Numbered from the stretch's first letter, positions 17,641 to 27,540 are shown. The stretch is 64,000 nt of DNA from Paralcaligenes ureilyticus (GCF_004346225.1 NZ_SMAJ01000002.1:339417-403416); one strand, 5' to 3'. A program made the numbers and translations. Notes: generated from the letters alone by a model not told the origin.

Positions 17641-19117
17641 ACTGCGTCGGGCCACTAAAACGTATGCTGGCGTGCCAGCCATCGAAGGGGTGGATTTCAC
17701 TTTATTGCCCGGTGAGGTACATGCTCTGTTAGGTGAAAATGGTGCAGGAAAATCCACACTTACCAAGATAATGGCTGGCGTCGTCTCGCTTAACGAAGGC
17801 GAAATGTGGGTCGACGGCAAACGAGTTAATTTGCGCACACCGCTCGAGGCTCTTGCTACGGGCATCGCCATGGTATTCCAGGAGACCAGCCTGGTACCCA
17901 CCATGACAGTGGCGCAAAACCTTTTCTTGGGCCAGGAAAAATTCATTAACCGCCTGCGTGGCATTTATATATCGGCCCAGCAATTTTTGCAGTCATTGAA
18001 CTTCAATGTCGATCCCACCATGACGGTCGGCAGCCTGGGGGCCGCAAAAAAGCAGATGGTCGAAATAGCACGAGCGGTTCTGCACAAAGCCCGCATTATC
18101 GTGTTCGACGAGCCCACGGCCACACTCACGCCCGAAGAAAAACAACATTTCTTCGGCCTGATTGCCGACTTGAAAAATCGCGGAGTGTCAATAATCTTCA
18201 TCTCCCATGCACTCGAAGAAGCGCTTGAAATATCCGACCGCATAACTGTGCTGCGAGATGGCAAAAAAGTGGTAACCGATGCCACGGTCAACTTCAATCG
18301 CGACCGTATCGTGCAGTCCATGGTTGGGCGCCATCTCTCCGAAGAGCTTTACGGCACCAATCGTGCAGCGCGCCGGCCCGCCGGACAGCGTGTACTTAGC
18401 GTACAGAATCTGCGTATGGGTACCCTGGTGCGAAATAATTCGTTCTCAATATTTGCAGGGCAGATTACCGGGGTCTTCGGTCTGGTCGGCTCGGGTCGGA
18501 CCGAAACGTTCAAAGTGGTCGCAGGCGTGCTCAAGCGCGATTACTTCCACGGCGGGAAAATCGTTTTCAAGGATAAGCCCGTTCGTTACCGGGTTCCGGC
18601 CCGTGCAATTGCAGCCGGGATCGTCTACGTCACCGAAGATCGGAAAGTCGACGGTTTCTTCGAAACAATGTCCATTTCCCACAATATCTATACCGGCCTA
18701 CTGGCCAAGCTTGGCTGGCGACGCAATCGGGTGCGCAGCGGCGAGGCCAATACGGTTGGCCGCGACTGGATCAAATCGCTTAATGTCAGGGCTGTCGGCA
18801 AGGATGTGAAAGTAATAGAACTGTCTGGCGGAAACCAGCAAAAGGTAGTGATCGCCAAATCGCTAATCCAGGAGCCCGAACTGGTTATCTTTGACGAACC
18901 GACACGAGGCGTCGACGTAGGCGCGGTGGCCGAGATCCACGAGATCATCCGACGCCTGGCTGACGAGGGCAAGGCAGTGGTGGTCATTTCGTCTTATCTA
19001 CCCGAAGTCATGACACTAGCGGACCGGATTTTGGTTTCGCGCCAAGGCAAGATTGTCGAGGAGTTTGCAAATGCCGGCGTAACAGAGCAAGACATCATGT
19101 ATGCCTCGATTCACTAA
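17624..19117 (+). CDS. RbsA/MglA-type double ATP-binding protein of the CUT2 importer
   Basis: ATPase of 497 residues with two fused nucleotide-binding domains, as in ribose and galactose importers. The first half has Walker A GENGAGKST (37-45) and Walker B VFDEPTATLTPEE, but its signature is LGAAKKQ in place of the usual LS-GQ form. The second half has the family's degenerate P-loop GLVGSGRTE, a good LSGGNQQKV signature and VIFDEPTRGVDVGA. This asymmetry is normal for RbsA, where one ATP site is active. ATG at 17624 overlaps the preceding gene by 17 nt. The stop lies just inside a large inverted repeat (19092-19151). Confidence 0.93.
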   Translation: MTPILELRRATKTYAGVPAIEGVDFTLLPGEVHALLGENGAGKSTLTKIMAGVVSLNEGEMWVDGKRVNLRTPLEALATGIAMVFQETSLVPTMTVAQNLFLGQEKFINRLRGIYISAQQFLQSLNFNVDPTMTVGSLGAAKKQMVEIARAVLHKARIIVFDEPTATLTPEEKQHFFGLIADLKNRGVSIIFISHALEEALEISDRITVLRDGKKVVTDATVNFNRDRIVQSMVGRHLSEELYGTNRAARRPAGQRVLSVQNLRMGTLVRNNSFSIFAGQITGVFGLVGSGRTETFKVVAGVLKRDYFHGGKIVFKDKPVRYRVPARAIAAGIVYVTEDRKVDGFFETMSISHNIYTGLLAKLGWRRNRVRSGEANTVGRDWIKSLNVRAVGKDVKVIELSGGNQQKVVIAKSLIQEPELVIFDEPTRGVDVGAVAEIHEIIRRLADEGKAVVVISSYLPEVMTLADRILVSRQGKIVEEFANAGVTEQDIMYASIH

Positions 19118-19151
19118 ACGATTTATTAATAAATCGAGGCACAAATGATGT
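19092..19151. repeat. Long inverted repeat at the transporter/enzyme gene boundary
   Basis: Arms 19092-19111 and 19132-19151 pair at 17 of 20 positions: 7 bp (ACATCAT/ATGATGT), a 3-nt mismatch, then 10 bp (TGCCTCGATT/AATCGAGGCA), around an A/T-rich 20-nt loop. It spans the ATPase stop and ends 38 nt before the aldehyde dehydrogenase start. In mRNA it would form a strong hairpin, suitable for attenuation or 3' end protection. There is no U-run, so it is not a classical terminator. Confidence 0.75.
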
Positions 19152-19189
19152 GTCGCCCGGCCGGATTGAATAATTTACAGGAGAAACAG

Positions 19190-20626
19190 ATGGCCAAGAT
19201 GGTTATAGGCGGGAAAACGACGGACGCAGTAAGCGGCATGACACTGGATGTCTTATCGCCGACCGATGGCCTGGTGTTCTCCAATATTCCTCGCGGGCAA
19301 GCAGAAGACGTCGATCTGGCTGTAAGCGCCGCGCGTAGTGCCCTCGACGGCAAATGGGGCAAGCTGACCGCTCTCGAACGCGGTCGTCTGCTGCTCCGCC
19401 TGAGCCAGACGATACTGGATCACATCGACGAATTGACGCAACTCGAAGCCAAAGACACAGGCAAGGCGCTCACGACTGCCCGTAACGATATTCTCGCTCT
19501 GGCGCGTTATTTCGAATACTACGGCGGCGGCGCCGACAAGATCCACGGCCAGGTCATTCCGTTCCTGAACGATTATGCCGTGCAGGTGATTCGCGAACCG
19601 CTTGGGGTGACCGCGCACGTGATTCCCTGGAACTATCCGGCGCAAATGTTGGGCCGAACAGTCGCGCCCGCGCTGGCCATGGGCAATGCTTGCGTCGTCA
19701 AACCCGCCGAGGACGCCTGCATGTCGGTCATTCGCGTGGCCGAACTCGCTCTGGAAACCGGACTCCCAAGCGGAGCACTAAATATTGTCACCGGCCTGGG
19801 CGAAGAGGCCGGCGCCAGCCTGGCCAAGCACCCCGGCATCAATTTCATCAGCTTTACCGGATCCAACGAAGTGGGTGTGCTGATTCAGCAAGCGGCCGCA
19901 CTCAATGCCGTGAAGTGCGTACTTGAACTGGGGGGCAAATCGGCACATGTCGTGTTCGACGACGTCAACTTCAAATTGGCCGTACCGGCCATCGTCAGAG
20001 GGATCGTCGGCAATACCGGGCAAACCTGCACGGCAGGCAGCCGGTTGCTCGTGCAGAAGGGAATCTACGACAAATTCATGGCCGCGCTCGCCGAGGAATT
20101 TTCCAAAACGCGTGCAGGCACGCCTGAAATGAATCTGAACTGCGGCCCGCTTATCAACAAGGCTCAGTTCGACAGGGTCAATCGTTACATCAAGAAGGGG
20201 CTCGAAGACGGGATGACAGTTCGGGCGGAAGGCCAGATCGCAGAGGGAGTTCCAGGCGGCGGCTATTTCGTGACGCCGACGTTATTCAGCGCAAAAGACC
20301 ACTCCAGCGTGTTGCTGACAGAAGAGATTTTCGGGCCAGTTCTCGTTGCCCTGCCGTTTAGCGACGAAGCCGAGGCGATTCGTCTGGCAAACGCCACCGA
20401 GTATGGTTTGCAAGGGGCGATCTGGACGGAAAACGGTGGACGCCAGCAAAGGGTCGCCAAAGGCATGAAGGCGGGCCAGGTCTATATCAATAGTTTCGGT
20501 GCCGGCGGTGGGATTGAGCTGCCTTTTGGTGGAGTCAAAAAAAGCGGTCACGGGCGCGAGAAGGGTTTCATGGCCCTGGAAGAAATGAGTACCACCAAAA
20601 CAATTGTGCAGTTTCACGGTGAATGA
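19190..20626 (+). CDS. Aldehyde dehydrogenase (NAD-dependent)
   Basis: Aldehyde dehydrogenase of 478 residues that oxidises an aldehyde to the acid. ATG at 19190 follows CAGGAG; the frame is open to 19145 but that part lies in the inverted repeat. The catalytic base is in LELGGKSAHVVFDD and the nucleophile Cys in GQTCTAGSR. The coenzyme motif FTGSNEVG and the late EEIFGPVLVALPF and PFGGVKKSGHGREKG segments are standard. It is closest in style to the betaine/vanillin/hydroxymuconic semialdehyde type; the substrate is unknown. With the SDR and zinc alcohol dehydrogenase it makes an alcohol to aldehyde to acid series. Confidence 0.93.
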   Translation: MAKMVIGGKTTDAVSGMTLDVLSPTDGLVFSNIPRGQAEDVDLAVSAARSALDGKWGKLTALERGRLLLRLSQTILDHIDELTQLEAKDTGKALTTARNDILALARYFEYYGGGADKIHGQVIPFLNDYAVQVIREPLGVTAHVIPWNYPAQMLGRTVAPALAMGNACVVKPAEDACMSVIRVAELALETGLPSGALNIVTGLGEEAGASLAKHPGINFISFTGSNEVGVLIQQAAALNAVKCVLELGGKSAHVVFDDVNFKLAVPAIVRGIVGNTGQTCTAGSRLLVQKGIYDKFMAALAEEFSKTRAGTPEMNLNCGPLINKAQFDRVNRYIKKGLEDGMTVRAEGQIAEGVPGGGYFVTPTLFSAKDHSSVLLTEEIFGPVLVALPFSDEAEAIRLANATEYGLQGAIWTENGGRQQRVAKGMKAGQVYINSFGAGGGIELPFGGVKKSGHGREKGFMALEEMSTTKTIVQFHGE

Positions 20627-20651
20627 TCATCATTATTTTTGGGAGTATTAA

Positions 20652-21404
20652 ATGAGTCAGCTAGACAACAAGGTTGCAATCGTTACGGGCGCAGGCGGAG
20701 GTTTCGGCGAAGGCATTGCAAAACTCTATGCCAAAGAAGGGGCAAAAGTGGTTATTGCAGATATCAATCTGGAAGCAGCCAAGCGGGTTGCCGCGCAAAT
20801 TGGCAGCAGCGCAATGGCGATCAAGTCAGACGTGTCACGCAAAAGCGACGTCGACGAGTTGGTCAAGCAGTGCCACAGCGAGTTCGGCTCAGTGGACATA
20901 GTCGTCAATAACGCAGGCACTACACATAAGAATCAGCCTATGCTCGACGTAGACGAAGCAACCTTCGACCGGGTTTTCAATGTCAATGTAAAATCCATTT
21001 ACCACATGACACGGGCTGTTGTTCCTCTGATGCGGGCTCAAGGTAAAGGCGTCATTTTGAATATAGGCTCGACCGCCGGCATCCGCCCGCGCCCAGGGCT
21101 TACTTGGTACAACGCATCCAAAGGCGCCGTTAATTTGCTGTCCAAGTCCATGGCTGTCGAGCTTGCTCCGGACAAAATCCGGGTCAATGCGATTTGTCCT
21201 GTCATGGGCGTTACGGGAATGTTCGAACTGTTTATGGGCTTGCCAGACACTCCTGAAAATCGTGCCAAGTTTTCTTCAACGATTCCACTAGGCCGTTTCT
21301 GCCAACCTTCTGATATTGCGGCCGCAGCCTTGTTCCTGGCCAGCGACGCCGCTGAGTTCATGACAGGCGTAGAATTTCCGGTGGATGGTGGCCGAACCAT
21401 TTAA
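20652..21404 (+). CDS. Short-chain dehydrogenase/reductase (SDR), second of a paralogous pair
   Basis: SDR of 250 residues, collinear with the SDR at 11305 (about 48 differences in 250 by hand count). The glycine motif is TGAGGGFGEG, then ADIN, NNAG, NIGSTAG and the catalytic WYNASKGA. The C-terminal half, which shapes the substrate pocket (CPVMGVTGMFEL, GLPDTPENRA), is nearly unchanged between the copies, so both likely act on the same or very similar substrates. GGGAG precedes the ATG. It lies 26 nt after the aldehyde dehydrogenase, in the importer operon. Confidence 0.93.
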   Translation: MSQLDNKVAIVTGAGGGFGEGIAKLYAKEGAKVVIADINLEAAKRVAAQIGSSAMAIKSDVSRKSDVDELVKQCHSEFGSVDIVVNNAGTTHKNQPMLDVDEATFDRVFNVNVKSIYHMTRAVVPLMRAQGKGVILNIGSTAGIRPRPGLTWYNASKGAVNLLSKSMAVELAPDKIRVNAICPVMGVTGMFELFMGLPDTPENRAKFSSTIPLGRFCQPSDIAAAALFLASDAAEFMTGVEFPVDGGRTI

Positions 21405-21486
21405 TATTTTATTTTTCGGCAAGAGGTCGCATGACTCGGCTGTTCCAATGCAACCAGCCGCGGCCGTTCAGGGATAAACAAAGCAT

Positions 21487-22611
21487 ATGAAAATCAGAGC
21501 TGCCGTTTTGCGTGAAATGGGAATACCCGCCCCGTACATTCAAAGCAAGCCTTTGCAAATCACAGAGGTCGAGCTGGATCCGCCCGCTTTTGGCGAGCTA
21601 TTAATAAAAATCAAGGTGGCCGGCCTATGCCACTCTGATTTATCCGTTATCAACGGCGATCGTCCACGCGTGATTCCCATCGTACTGGGTCACGAATCAT
21701 CGGCCGAAGTCGTCGAGGTTGGGCCGGGCGTATCCGATCTCAAGGCAGGCGACCATATCGTTACGGTTTTTGTACCCAGCTGCGGCTGTTGCTTTCCGTG
21801 CATGGAGGGGCGCCCTGCCTTGTGCGAGCCTGGCGCCGCGGCGAACACCAGTGGAACCTTGCTGGGCGGACAACGTCGCCTCCATATCAATTCCAACTAC
21901 CTTAATCATCATACGGGCGTTTCATGCTTTGCCGAATACGCCGTGGTGTCCAGGCGCTCCTGCGTCAAGATCAACGCCGATATCAGCCACCGCGAAGCAG
22001 CGCTTTTTGGCTGTGCGATCCTGACTGGCGCCGGAGCCGTAATCAATCGCGCCAGAATCAAAGCGGGAAGTACTGCGGCCATCATCGGTTTGGGCGGCGT
22101 GGGGCTTAGCGCATTGCTTGCAGCCGTTGCGGCGGGCGCGCGCCGTATTGTCGCCATAGATTTAAGCGACGAAAAACTGGCGCTCGCCAAGCAGTTGGGC
22201 GCCACACACCTGGTCAACCCTGCACATATGAAATCCGATGCCGATCTGTATGACGCGGCTGGCGGTCGCGTTGACTTCGGTTTCGATATGGCCGGCGGCG
22301 TTGCCGCTTTTGGCACAGCCTACAAACTAACCCAGCGGGGGGGAATGACAATCACTTCTGCGCTACCCAATCCGAAGGCCGGCTTTTCCTTGCCTTTGGC
22401 GCAGATGGTTGGCGAAGAGCGTGAAATCCGGGGCAGCTACCTGGGATCAGGCGTACCGGCTGTTGACATCAATCATTATATCGACCTGTACAAGAATGGT
22501 CGGCTGCCTGTCGACAGGCTGTTCGGAGAAACCTTCTCGCTGGATGAAATCAATAAAGGTTTTGACCATCTGGCTTCAGGCAACGGCTTACGTGACGCTA
22601 TTCTTTTTTAG
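21487..22611 (+). CDS. Zinc-dependent alcohol dehydrogenase (MDR family)
   Basis: Medium-chain dehydrogenase of 374 residues. Catalytic zinc ligands lie in GLCHSD and VLGHESSAEV; the structural-zinc cysteines are in CGCCFPCMEGRPALC. The nucleotide motif is GLGGVG, followed by IVAIDLSDEKLALA, whose acidic residue favours NAD. Class III-like features (long insert GGQRRLHINSNYLNHHTG) resemble S-(hydroxymethyl)glutathione or aryl-alcohol dehydrogenases. It is the last gene of the rightward catabolic operon. The first REP pair lies 31 nt beyond its stop. Confidence 0.92.
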   Translation: MKIRAAVLREMGIPAPYIQSKPLQITEVELDPPAFGELLIKIKVAGLCHSDLSVINGDRPRVIPIVLGHESSAEVVEVGPGVSDLKAGDHIVTVFVPSCGCCFPCMEGRPALCEPGAAANTSGTLLGGQRRLHINSNYLNHHTGVSCFAEYAVVSRRSCVKINADISHREAALFGCAILTGAGAVINRARIKAGSTAAIIGLGGVGLSALLAAVAAGARRIVAIDLSDEKLALAKQLGATHLVNPAHMKSDADLYDAAGGRVDFGFDMAGGVAAFGTAYKLTQRGGMTITSALPNPKAGFSLPLAQMVGEEREIRGSYLGSGVPAVDINHYIDLYKNGRLPVDRLFGETFSLDEINKGFDHLASGNGLRDAILF

Positions 22612-22641
22612 ACGGCGGTAGATAATGCCGGGCGTGGTAAT

Positions 22642-22710
22642 GGCACCCACAAGGGGTGCCGCTACATTAGCGACCGGTATGTTTTTGTAGCGGCACCCCT
22701 TGTGGGTGCC
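22642..22710. repeat. REP pair (GGCACCC subtype), inverted
   Basis: Two copies of the REP palindrome in opposite orientation: 22642-22665 (minus) and 22687-22710 (plus), joined by 21 nt. Each has stem GGCACCC/GGGTGCC, a 5-nt loop and a GTAGC head. The pair marks the boundary between the catabolic locus and kdp, and is the leftmost REP in the window. Confidence 0.88.
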
Positions 22711-22762
22711 AAAATCATCGACCACCAAGACGGCATCTACAAAACGCCCTCACCGTCAGATT

Positions 22763-22781
22763 TTTACATCCTCTTTACATC
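22763..22781 (+). promoter_or_regulatory. Candidate KdpE-binding direct repeats
   Basis: TTTACATC occurs at 22763-22770 and again at 22774-22781, an 11-bp period, i.e. one helical turn. Tandem TTTACA-like half-sites at this spacing fit OmpR-family regulators and resemble the KdpE site before kdpFABC in E. coli. An 8-bp inverted repeat (AGTCTTTA/TAAAGACT, 22791-22798 and 22815-22822) follows. Both lie 40-100 nt before the first kdp ORF. Confidence 0.6.
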
Positions 22782-22863
22782 GTACCGCCAAGTCTTTACT
22801 AATTTTTTAGGCGCTAAAGACTAATCTGCTCGTTATCGGCATCACGCCTTTACGAGCATGACG

Positions 22864-22956
22864 ATGGATCTCCTTTATCTCGGCGCAATTCTCGCATTTT
22901 TACTTCTGACCGGCCTGCTTGTCTTGGGCTGCGATAAATTGGGAGTGCGCTCTTGA
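22864..22956 (+). CDS. Small hydrophobic membrane ORF upstream of kdpF
   Basis: A 30-residue ORF, MDLLYLGAILAFLLLTGLLV followed by [10 protein letters not shown]: one predicted membrane helix and a short charged tail. An alternative ATG is two codons upstream (22858). Its stop overlaps the kdpF TTG by 4 nt (TTGA), so it would be coupled to kdpF. From memory, similar short hydrophobic ORFs ending in a Cys-acidic-basic-Leu tail occur before kdpF in other proteobacteria. Function unknown; possibly a second small subunit or regulator of the Kdp pump. Confidence 0.6.
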   Translation: MDLLYLGAILAFLLLTGLLVLGCDKLGVRS

Positions 22957-23042
22957 ATCTCTTATATCTCATAGGCGGCATCGTTGCCGTCGGCCTGCTC
23001 GTGTATTTGGCTTACGCGCTGTTCAACGCCGAGGAGCTATGA
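22953..23042 (+). CDS. kdpF: KdpF, small subunit of the potassium-transporting ATPase
   Basis: A 29-residue single-helix peptide beginning at TTG 22953: [20 protein letters not shown] then YALFNAEEL. The sequence is a clear KdpF match in length, helix and the acidic C-terminus. KdpF lies in the membrane against KdpA and stabilises the complex. It overlaps the small ORF before it by 4 nt and ends 1 nt before the kdpA ATG, with GAGGAG as the kdpA ribosome-binding site inside its last codons. Confidence 0.85.
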   Translation: MNLLYLIGGIVAVGLLVYLAYALFNAEEL

Positions 23043-23043
23043 C

Positions 23044-24849
23044 ATGACGGCGCAATCCATTATTTTGCTGACCGTTTTCCTGGCCGTGTTGCTGGCGCTT
23101 GCCTATCCGCTGGGCCTGTATCTGGTCAGAGTGGCGAACGAAGCCCCTGTCAAAGGAATGGGCTGGATCGCAAAAGCCGAGCACGTCCTGTATCGCCTGG
23201 CAGGCGCATCAGTGCAATCACCGATGGCATGGAGACAATACGCCATCGCCTTGCTGATATTCAATGCCATGGGCGCGCTATTCGTCTATGCGATCGAGCG
23301 CGTGCAGGCCTGGCTGCCGCTCAATCCGCAAACGTTCCCCAACGTCAGCCCCGATCTGGCCTTTAATACGGCAGTCAGTTTCGTCAGCAACACCAATTGG
23401 CAAAGCTATGGCGGCGAATCGACGATGAGCTATTTGACCCAGATGCTCGCGCTGACCGGACAGAATTTCTTTTCGGCGGCAACAGGCATTGCCGTGGCCT
23501 TTGCGCTGATACGCGGATTTTCTTCCGGCTCCGCTCAGTCGATCGGCAACTTCTGGGTGGATATCACCCGTTCTACGCTTTACGTTTTGCTGCCGCTCGC
23601 GACAGTGCTGGCGGTATTTTTCATGAGCCGGGGGGTCATCCAGAACTTCTCGGCCTATAAAGATGCAACCCTGCTCAACCCGGTGACTTACCAACAGGTG
23701 CAGAACGGCCCGAATGGCGCGCCATTGAAAAATGCGAAGGGAGAGCCGGTTAGCCAAACCGTGGTCGAAAAAACGCAATCTCTCGCGATGGGTCCGGTTG
23801 CGTCGCAAGAAGCCATCAAGCTGCTGGGCACCAACGGCGGCGGGTTTTTCAATGCCAACTCTGCGCACCCCTACGAAAATCCAACACCACTGTCCAACTT
23901 TGTCCAAATGATCGCCATTCTGCTGATCCCGGCCGCCCTGTGTTTCACTTTCGGCAGGATGGTGGGCGACATGCGGCAAGCCTGGGCCATTATCGGCGCC
24001 ATGCTCGTCATATTCATCCTGATTGCGGCGCTGGTGATGATAGCTGAACAGCAGGCCAACCCGATTCTGCATGCCTTGAACATCGACCAGGTTTCAGGGG
24101 CCCTGCAATCGGGAGGCAATATGGAGGGCAAAGAGACCCGTTTTGGCATTAGCGCATCTGCCCTGTTTGCGGCCGTCACCACGGCGGCCTCATGCGGCGC
24201 CGTCAATGCCATGCACGATTCCCTGATGCCCCTGGGCGGCCTGGCGCCGCTATTACTTATCCAATTGGGCGAGGTGATTTTTGGCGGAGTCGGGTCCGGC
24301 CTGTACGGCATGCTGATTTTTGCCATCCTGACGGTATTCATCGCAGGCCTGATGATTGGGCGCACCCCCGAATATCTGGGCAAGAAAATCCAATCGTTCG
24401 AAATGAAAATGGTGTCGATCGCCATCCTGGTGACACCGGTGCTGGTGCTTGTGGGCACGGCCATCGCCGTCATGGTCGAACCCGGCCGGATGGCTGTCGC
24501 CAATCCAGGCGCCCATGGATTTTCGGAGATTCTGTACGCGTTCAGTTCGGCGGCCAACAATAACGGCAGCGCTTTTGCGGGTCTGTCGACCAATACACCG
24601 TTTTACAACAGTGCGCTGGCGATTGCGATGTGGTTCGGGCGGTTTGCGATCATTGTCCCGGTTCTGGCGATCGCGGGATCGCTGGCCGGCAAGAAACGCC
24701 TCGAAGCCGGCCCGGGCACTATGCCTACGCACAATGTGCTGTTTCTTATATTGCTGATCGGGTCGGTCATACTGGTCGGTGTATTGAATTATGTACCTGC
24801 GCTTGCATTGGGCCCCGTGGTTGAGCATCTGCAACTTTTCGCTCATTAA
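23044..24849 (+). CDS. kdpA: KdpA, potassium-binding and translocating subunit
   Basis: Membrane subunit of 601 residues that forms the K+ selectivity filter and channel of KdpFABC. ATG at 23044 follows GAGGAG; the frame is open to 22984. Filter-type segments are visible: [11 protein letters not shown] near 118-128, [36 protein letters not shown] and [14 protein letters not shown]. About ten hydrophobic helices are present and the length is normal. First large gene of the kdpFABCDE cluster. Confidence 0.97.
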   Translation: MTAQSIILLTVFLAVLLALAYPLGLYLVRVANEAPVKGMGWIAKAEHVLYRLAGASVQSPMAWRQYAIALLIFNAMGALFVYAIERVQAWLPLNPQTFPNVSPDLAFNTAVSFVSNTNWQSYGGESTMSYLTQMLALTGQNFFSAATGIAVAFALIRGFSSGSAQSIGNFWVDITRSTLYVLLPLATVLAVFFMSRGVIQNFSAYKDATLLNPVTYQQVQNGPNGAPLKNAKGEPVSQTVVEKTQSLAMGPVASQEAIKLLGTNGGGFFNANSAHPYENPTPLSNFVQMIAILLIPAALCFTFGRMVGDMRQAWAIIGAMLVIFILIAALVMIAEQQANPILHALNIDQVSGALQSGGNMEGKETRFGISASALFAAVTTAASCGAVNAMHDSLMPLGGLAPLLLIQLGEVIFGGVGSGLYGMLIFAILTVFIAGLMIGRTPEYLGKKIQSFEMKMVSIAILVTPVLVLVGTAIAVMVEPGRMAVANPGAHGFSEILYAFSSAANNNGSAFAGLSTNTPFYNSALAIAMWFGRFAIIVPVLAIAGSLAGKKRLEAGPGTMPTHNVLFLILLIGSVILVGVLNYVPALALGPVVEHLQLFAH

Positions 24850-24862
24850 TCCGGAGCCGGCA

Positions 24863-26959
24863 ATGCCCCTATTCAACACTAAAGTAGCCGCCATGACAAA
24901 AGCCCGTGCGACCCATATTGACGCCGGCTCGATCATTACCGCTATAGGCGAGGCCTTCAAAAAACTCGACCCCCGCATACAACAGCGCAACCCTGTGATG
25001 TTTGTCGTCTACGTTGGCAGCATCATTACCACCGTGCTCTTTATCCAGGCGCTCGCCGGCAAAGGCGAGGCGAGCCCCGGATTTATCCTGGCCACGACAA
25101 TCTGGTTGTGGTTCACGGTGTTATTCGCCAATTTTGCGGAAGCGCTAGCTGAAGGCCGCAGCAAAGCCCAGGCCGCATCGTTGCGTGCCCTGAAACAAAC
25201 CATCATCGCCAAGAAGCTCGCCGGCGAAGACCGCAGCAGCCAATGGGCCGCTACCGAAGCCAGCGCCTTGCGCAAAGGCGACATCGTGCTGGTGGAGGCA
25301 GGCGACATGATTCCCGCCGACGCGGTCGTCATTGAAGGCGTCGCCTCGGTCGACGAAAGCGCCATCACAGGGGAGTCCGCACCGGTCATCCGCGAATCGG
25401 GCGGCGACTTCTGTTCGGTGACCGGCGGCACCCGCGTACTGTCGGACTGGCTCGTTGTGCGCGTGGCGGCCAACCCCGGCGAGGCGTTCCTCGATCGCAT
25501 GATCGCCATGGTTGAAAACGCCAAGCGCCGCAAAACCCCCAACGAGGTGGCACTGACGATCCTGCTGGTCGCGCTGACCATTGTTTTTCTGGTCGTGACC
25601 GCCACCCTGCTGCCCTATTCCCTGTACTCCGTGCAAATTGCCCACGCCGGCGCACCGGTCACGATTACCGTACTGATTGCATTGTTGGCCTGCCTGATAC
25701 CCACCACGATAGGCGGCCTGCTGTCGGCCATCGGCGTGGCCGGCATGAGCCGAATGATGCAGGCCAATGTCATCGCCGTATCGGGGCGCGCAGTCGAAGC
25801 GGCGGGAGACGTGGACATCTTGCTGCTGGACAAGACCGGCACGATCACCCTGGGCAACCGGCAAGCGTCAAGCTTCGCACCGGCGCCCGGAATAACAGAA
25901 CAGCAGTTAGCCGATATTGCGCAACTGGCGTCGCTGGCCGACGAAACTCCGGAGGGCCGCAGCATAGCTATATTGGCAAAACAGCGCTTCAATATCCGTG
26001 AGCGCGACATGACCACGCTGCATGCGACATTCGTGCCCTTCACCGCGCAAACCCGGATGAGCGGCATCGATGTGGGCCACCGCGCAATACGCAAAGGGGC
26101 TGCAGGCGCGATCAAGCAATATGTCGAATCATTGGGCGGGTCGTTTCCTGCCGAAGTCGACAAAGCCATCGACGATATGGCACGCCGCGGCAGCACACCG
26201 CTGGTCGTGGTTGACGACGGCCGCGTGATGGGCACGGTCGAATTAAAAGATATCGTCAAGGGCGGCATCAAGGAGCGCTTCGCTCAACTGCGCCGCATGG
26301 GCATCAAAACCATCATGATCACGGGCGACAATAAACTGACGGCGGCGGCTATCGCCGCCGAGGCCGGCGTGGACGACTTCCTGGCCGAAGCCACCCCTGA
26401 AGAAAAGCTCAAGCTCATCCGGGGCTATCAAGCCCATGGACGATTGGTTGCCATGACTGGCGACGGCACCAACGATGCACCGGCACTGGCCCAGGCCGAT
26501 GTGGCGGTGGCCATGAATTCGGGCACGCAAGCCGCCAAAGAAGCCGGCAATATGGTCGACCTGGATTCTAATCCGACAAAGCTCCTGGAAATCGTCGAGA
26601 TCGGCAAGCAAATGCTCATAACGCGTGGCTCCCTGACTACGTTCTCCATTGCCAACGACGTTGCCAAGTACTTTGCGATCATCCCCGCGGCGTTCATCGC
26701 CACCTATCCGCAATTAAAAGCGTTGGACGTAATGCATCTGGCCAGCCCATCGTCGGCCATTATGTCGGCCGTTATTTTCAACGCGTTGATCATCGTCGCC
26801 TTGATCCCATTAGCGCTCAAAGGCGTCAAATACCGGGCCATAGGCGCCGCGCGACTGCTGCGCCGCAATCTGCTGATCTACGGCCTGGGCGGGATTCTGG
26901 CGCCCTTTGCCGGCATCAAGCTTATCGATATGGTGCTGGCCCTTTTTCACTTGGTATGA
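24863..26959 (+). CDS. kdpB: KdpB, P-type ATPase subunit
   Basis: Catalytic P-type ATPase subunit of 698 residues that drives K+ uptake. ATG at 24863 follows CCGGAG; the frame is open to 24791. The actuator loop has TGES ([12 protein letters not shown]), phosphorylation occurs at the Asp of [11 protein letters not shown], and the hinge [20 protein letters not shown] is complete. The short KdpB helix set is present. The C-terminus overlaps kdpC by 4 nt (ATGA). Confidence 0.97.
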   Translation: MPLFNTKVAAMTKARATHIDAGSIITAIGEAFKKLDPRIQQRNPVMFVVYVGSIITTVLFIQALAGKGEASPGFILATTIWLWFTVLFANFAEALAEGRSKAQAASLRALKQTIIAKKLAGEDRSSQWAATEASALRKGDIVLVEAGDMIPADAVVIEGVASVDESAITGESAPVIRESGGDFCSVTGGTRVLSDWLVVRVAANPGEAFLDRMIAMVENAKRRKTPNEVALTILLVALTIVFLVVTATLLPYSLYSVQIAHAGAPVTITVLIALLACLIPTTIGGLLSAIGVAGMSRMMQANVIAVSGRAVEAAGDVDILLLDKTGTITLGNRQASSFAPAPGITEQQLADIAQLASLADETPEGRSIAILAKQRFNIRERDMTTLHATFVPFTAQTRMSGIDVGHRAIRKGAAGAIKQYVESLGGSFPAEVDKAIDDMARRGSTPLVVVDDGRVMGTVELKDIVKGGIKERFAQLRRMGIKTIMITGDNKLTAAAIAAEAGVDDFLAEATPEEKLKLIRGYQAHGRLVAMTGDGTNDAPALAQADVAVAMNSGTQAAKEAGNMVDLDSNPTKLLEIVEIGKQMLITRGSLTTFSIANDVAKYFAIIPAAFIATYPQLKALDVMHLASPSSAIMSAVIFNALIIVALIPLALKGVKYRAIGAARLLRRNLLIYGLGGILAPFAGIKLIDMVLALFHLV

Positions 26960-27540
26960 AGATCATGATCAAACCCCTGTTACGACCGGCATTGGTATTG
27001 TTTGCGCTACTGACGCTCCTTTGCGGCGTCTTCTACCCCTACATGATTGCAGGCATCGGGCAAATCGTGTTCCCGTATCAAGCCAACGGCAGCCTGGTGC
27101 TGAAAAACGGCCATGTAGTGGGCTCCGCGCTGATCGGCCAGGAGTTTTCTTCACCCCATTATTTTTGGGGCCGGCAGTCGGCCACAAGCCCGATGCCTGA
27201 TAACGCGGCCTCATCAGGCGGTTCCAACCTCGGCCCAAGCAACCCGGCCCTGGTCGACGCCATAAAAGGCCGTATTGCGGCGCTAAAGGCGGCCGATCCC
27301 GGCAATACCAATCCGATCCCCGTCGATCTGGTCACCGCATCGGCCAGCGGCCTGGATCCGGAAATCAGCATCGCCGCCGCCAATTACCAGGCGACACGAA
27401 TCGCGCGCGTACGTAAACTATCTGTTGAGACAATCCTGGGCTTGATTGCCCGGCACAGCAAATTCCAGTACTTTAAGTTTTTGGGGGAACCCAGAGTCAA
27501 TGTGCTGGAACTCAATCTTGCTCTCGACCGGCTCAATTAG
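26956..27540 (+). CDS. kdpC: KdpC, potassium-transporting ATPase chaperone subunit
   Basis: KdpC of 194 residues: one N-terminal membrane helix (about 8-30) and a periplasmic domain. Family motifs include [46 protein letters not shown] and the C-terminal [10 protein letters not shown]. It bridges KdpA and KdpB and raises affinity for nucleotide and K+. It begins within the kdpB stop and is followed by kdpD after 78 nt. Confidence 0.97.
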   Translation: MKIMIKPLLRPALVLFALLTLLCGVFYPYMIAGIGQIVFPYQANGSLVLKNGHVVGSALIGQEFSSPHYFWGRQSATSPMPDNAASSGGSNLGPSNPALVDAIKGRIAALKAADPGNTNPIPVDLVTASASGLDPEISIAAANYQATRIARVRKLSVETILGLIARHSKFQYFKFLGEPRVNVLELNLALDRLN

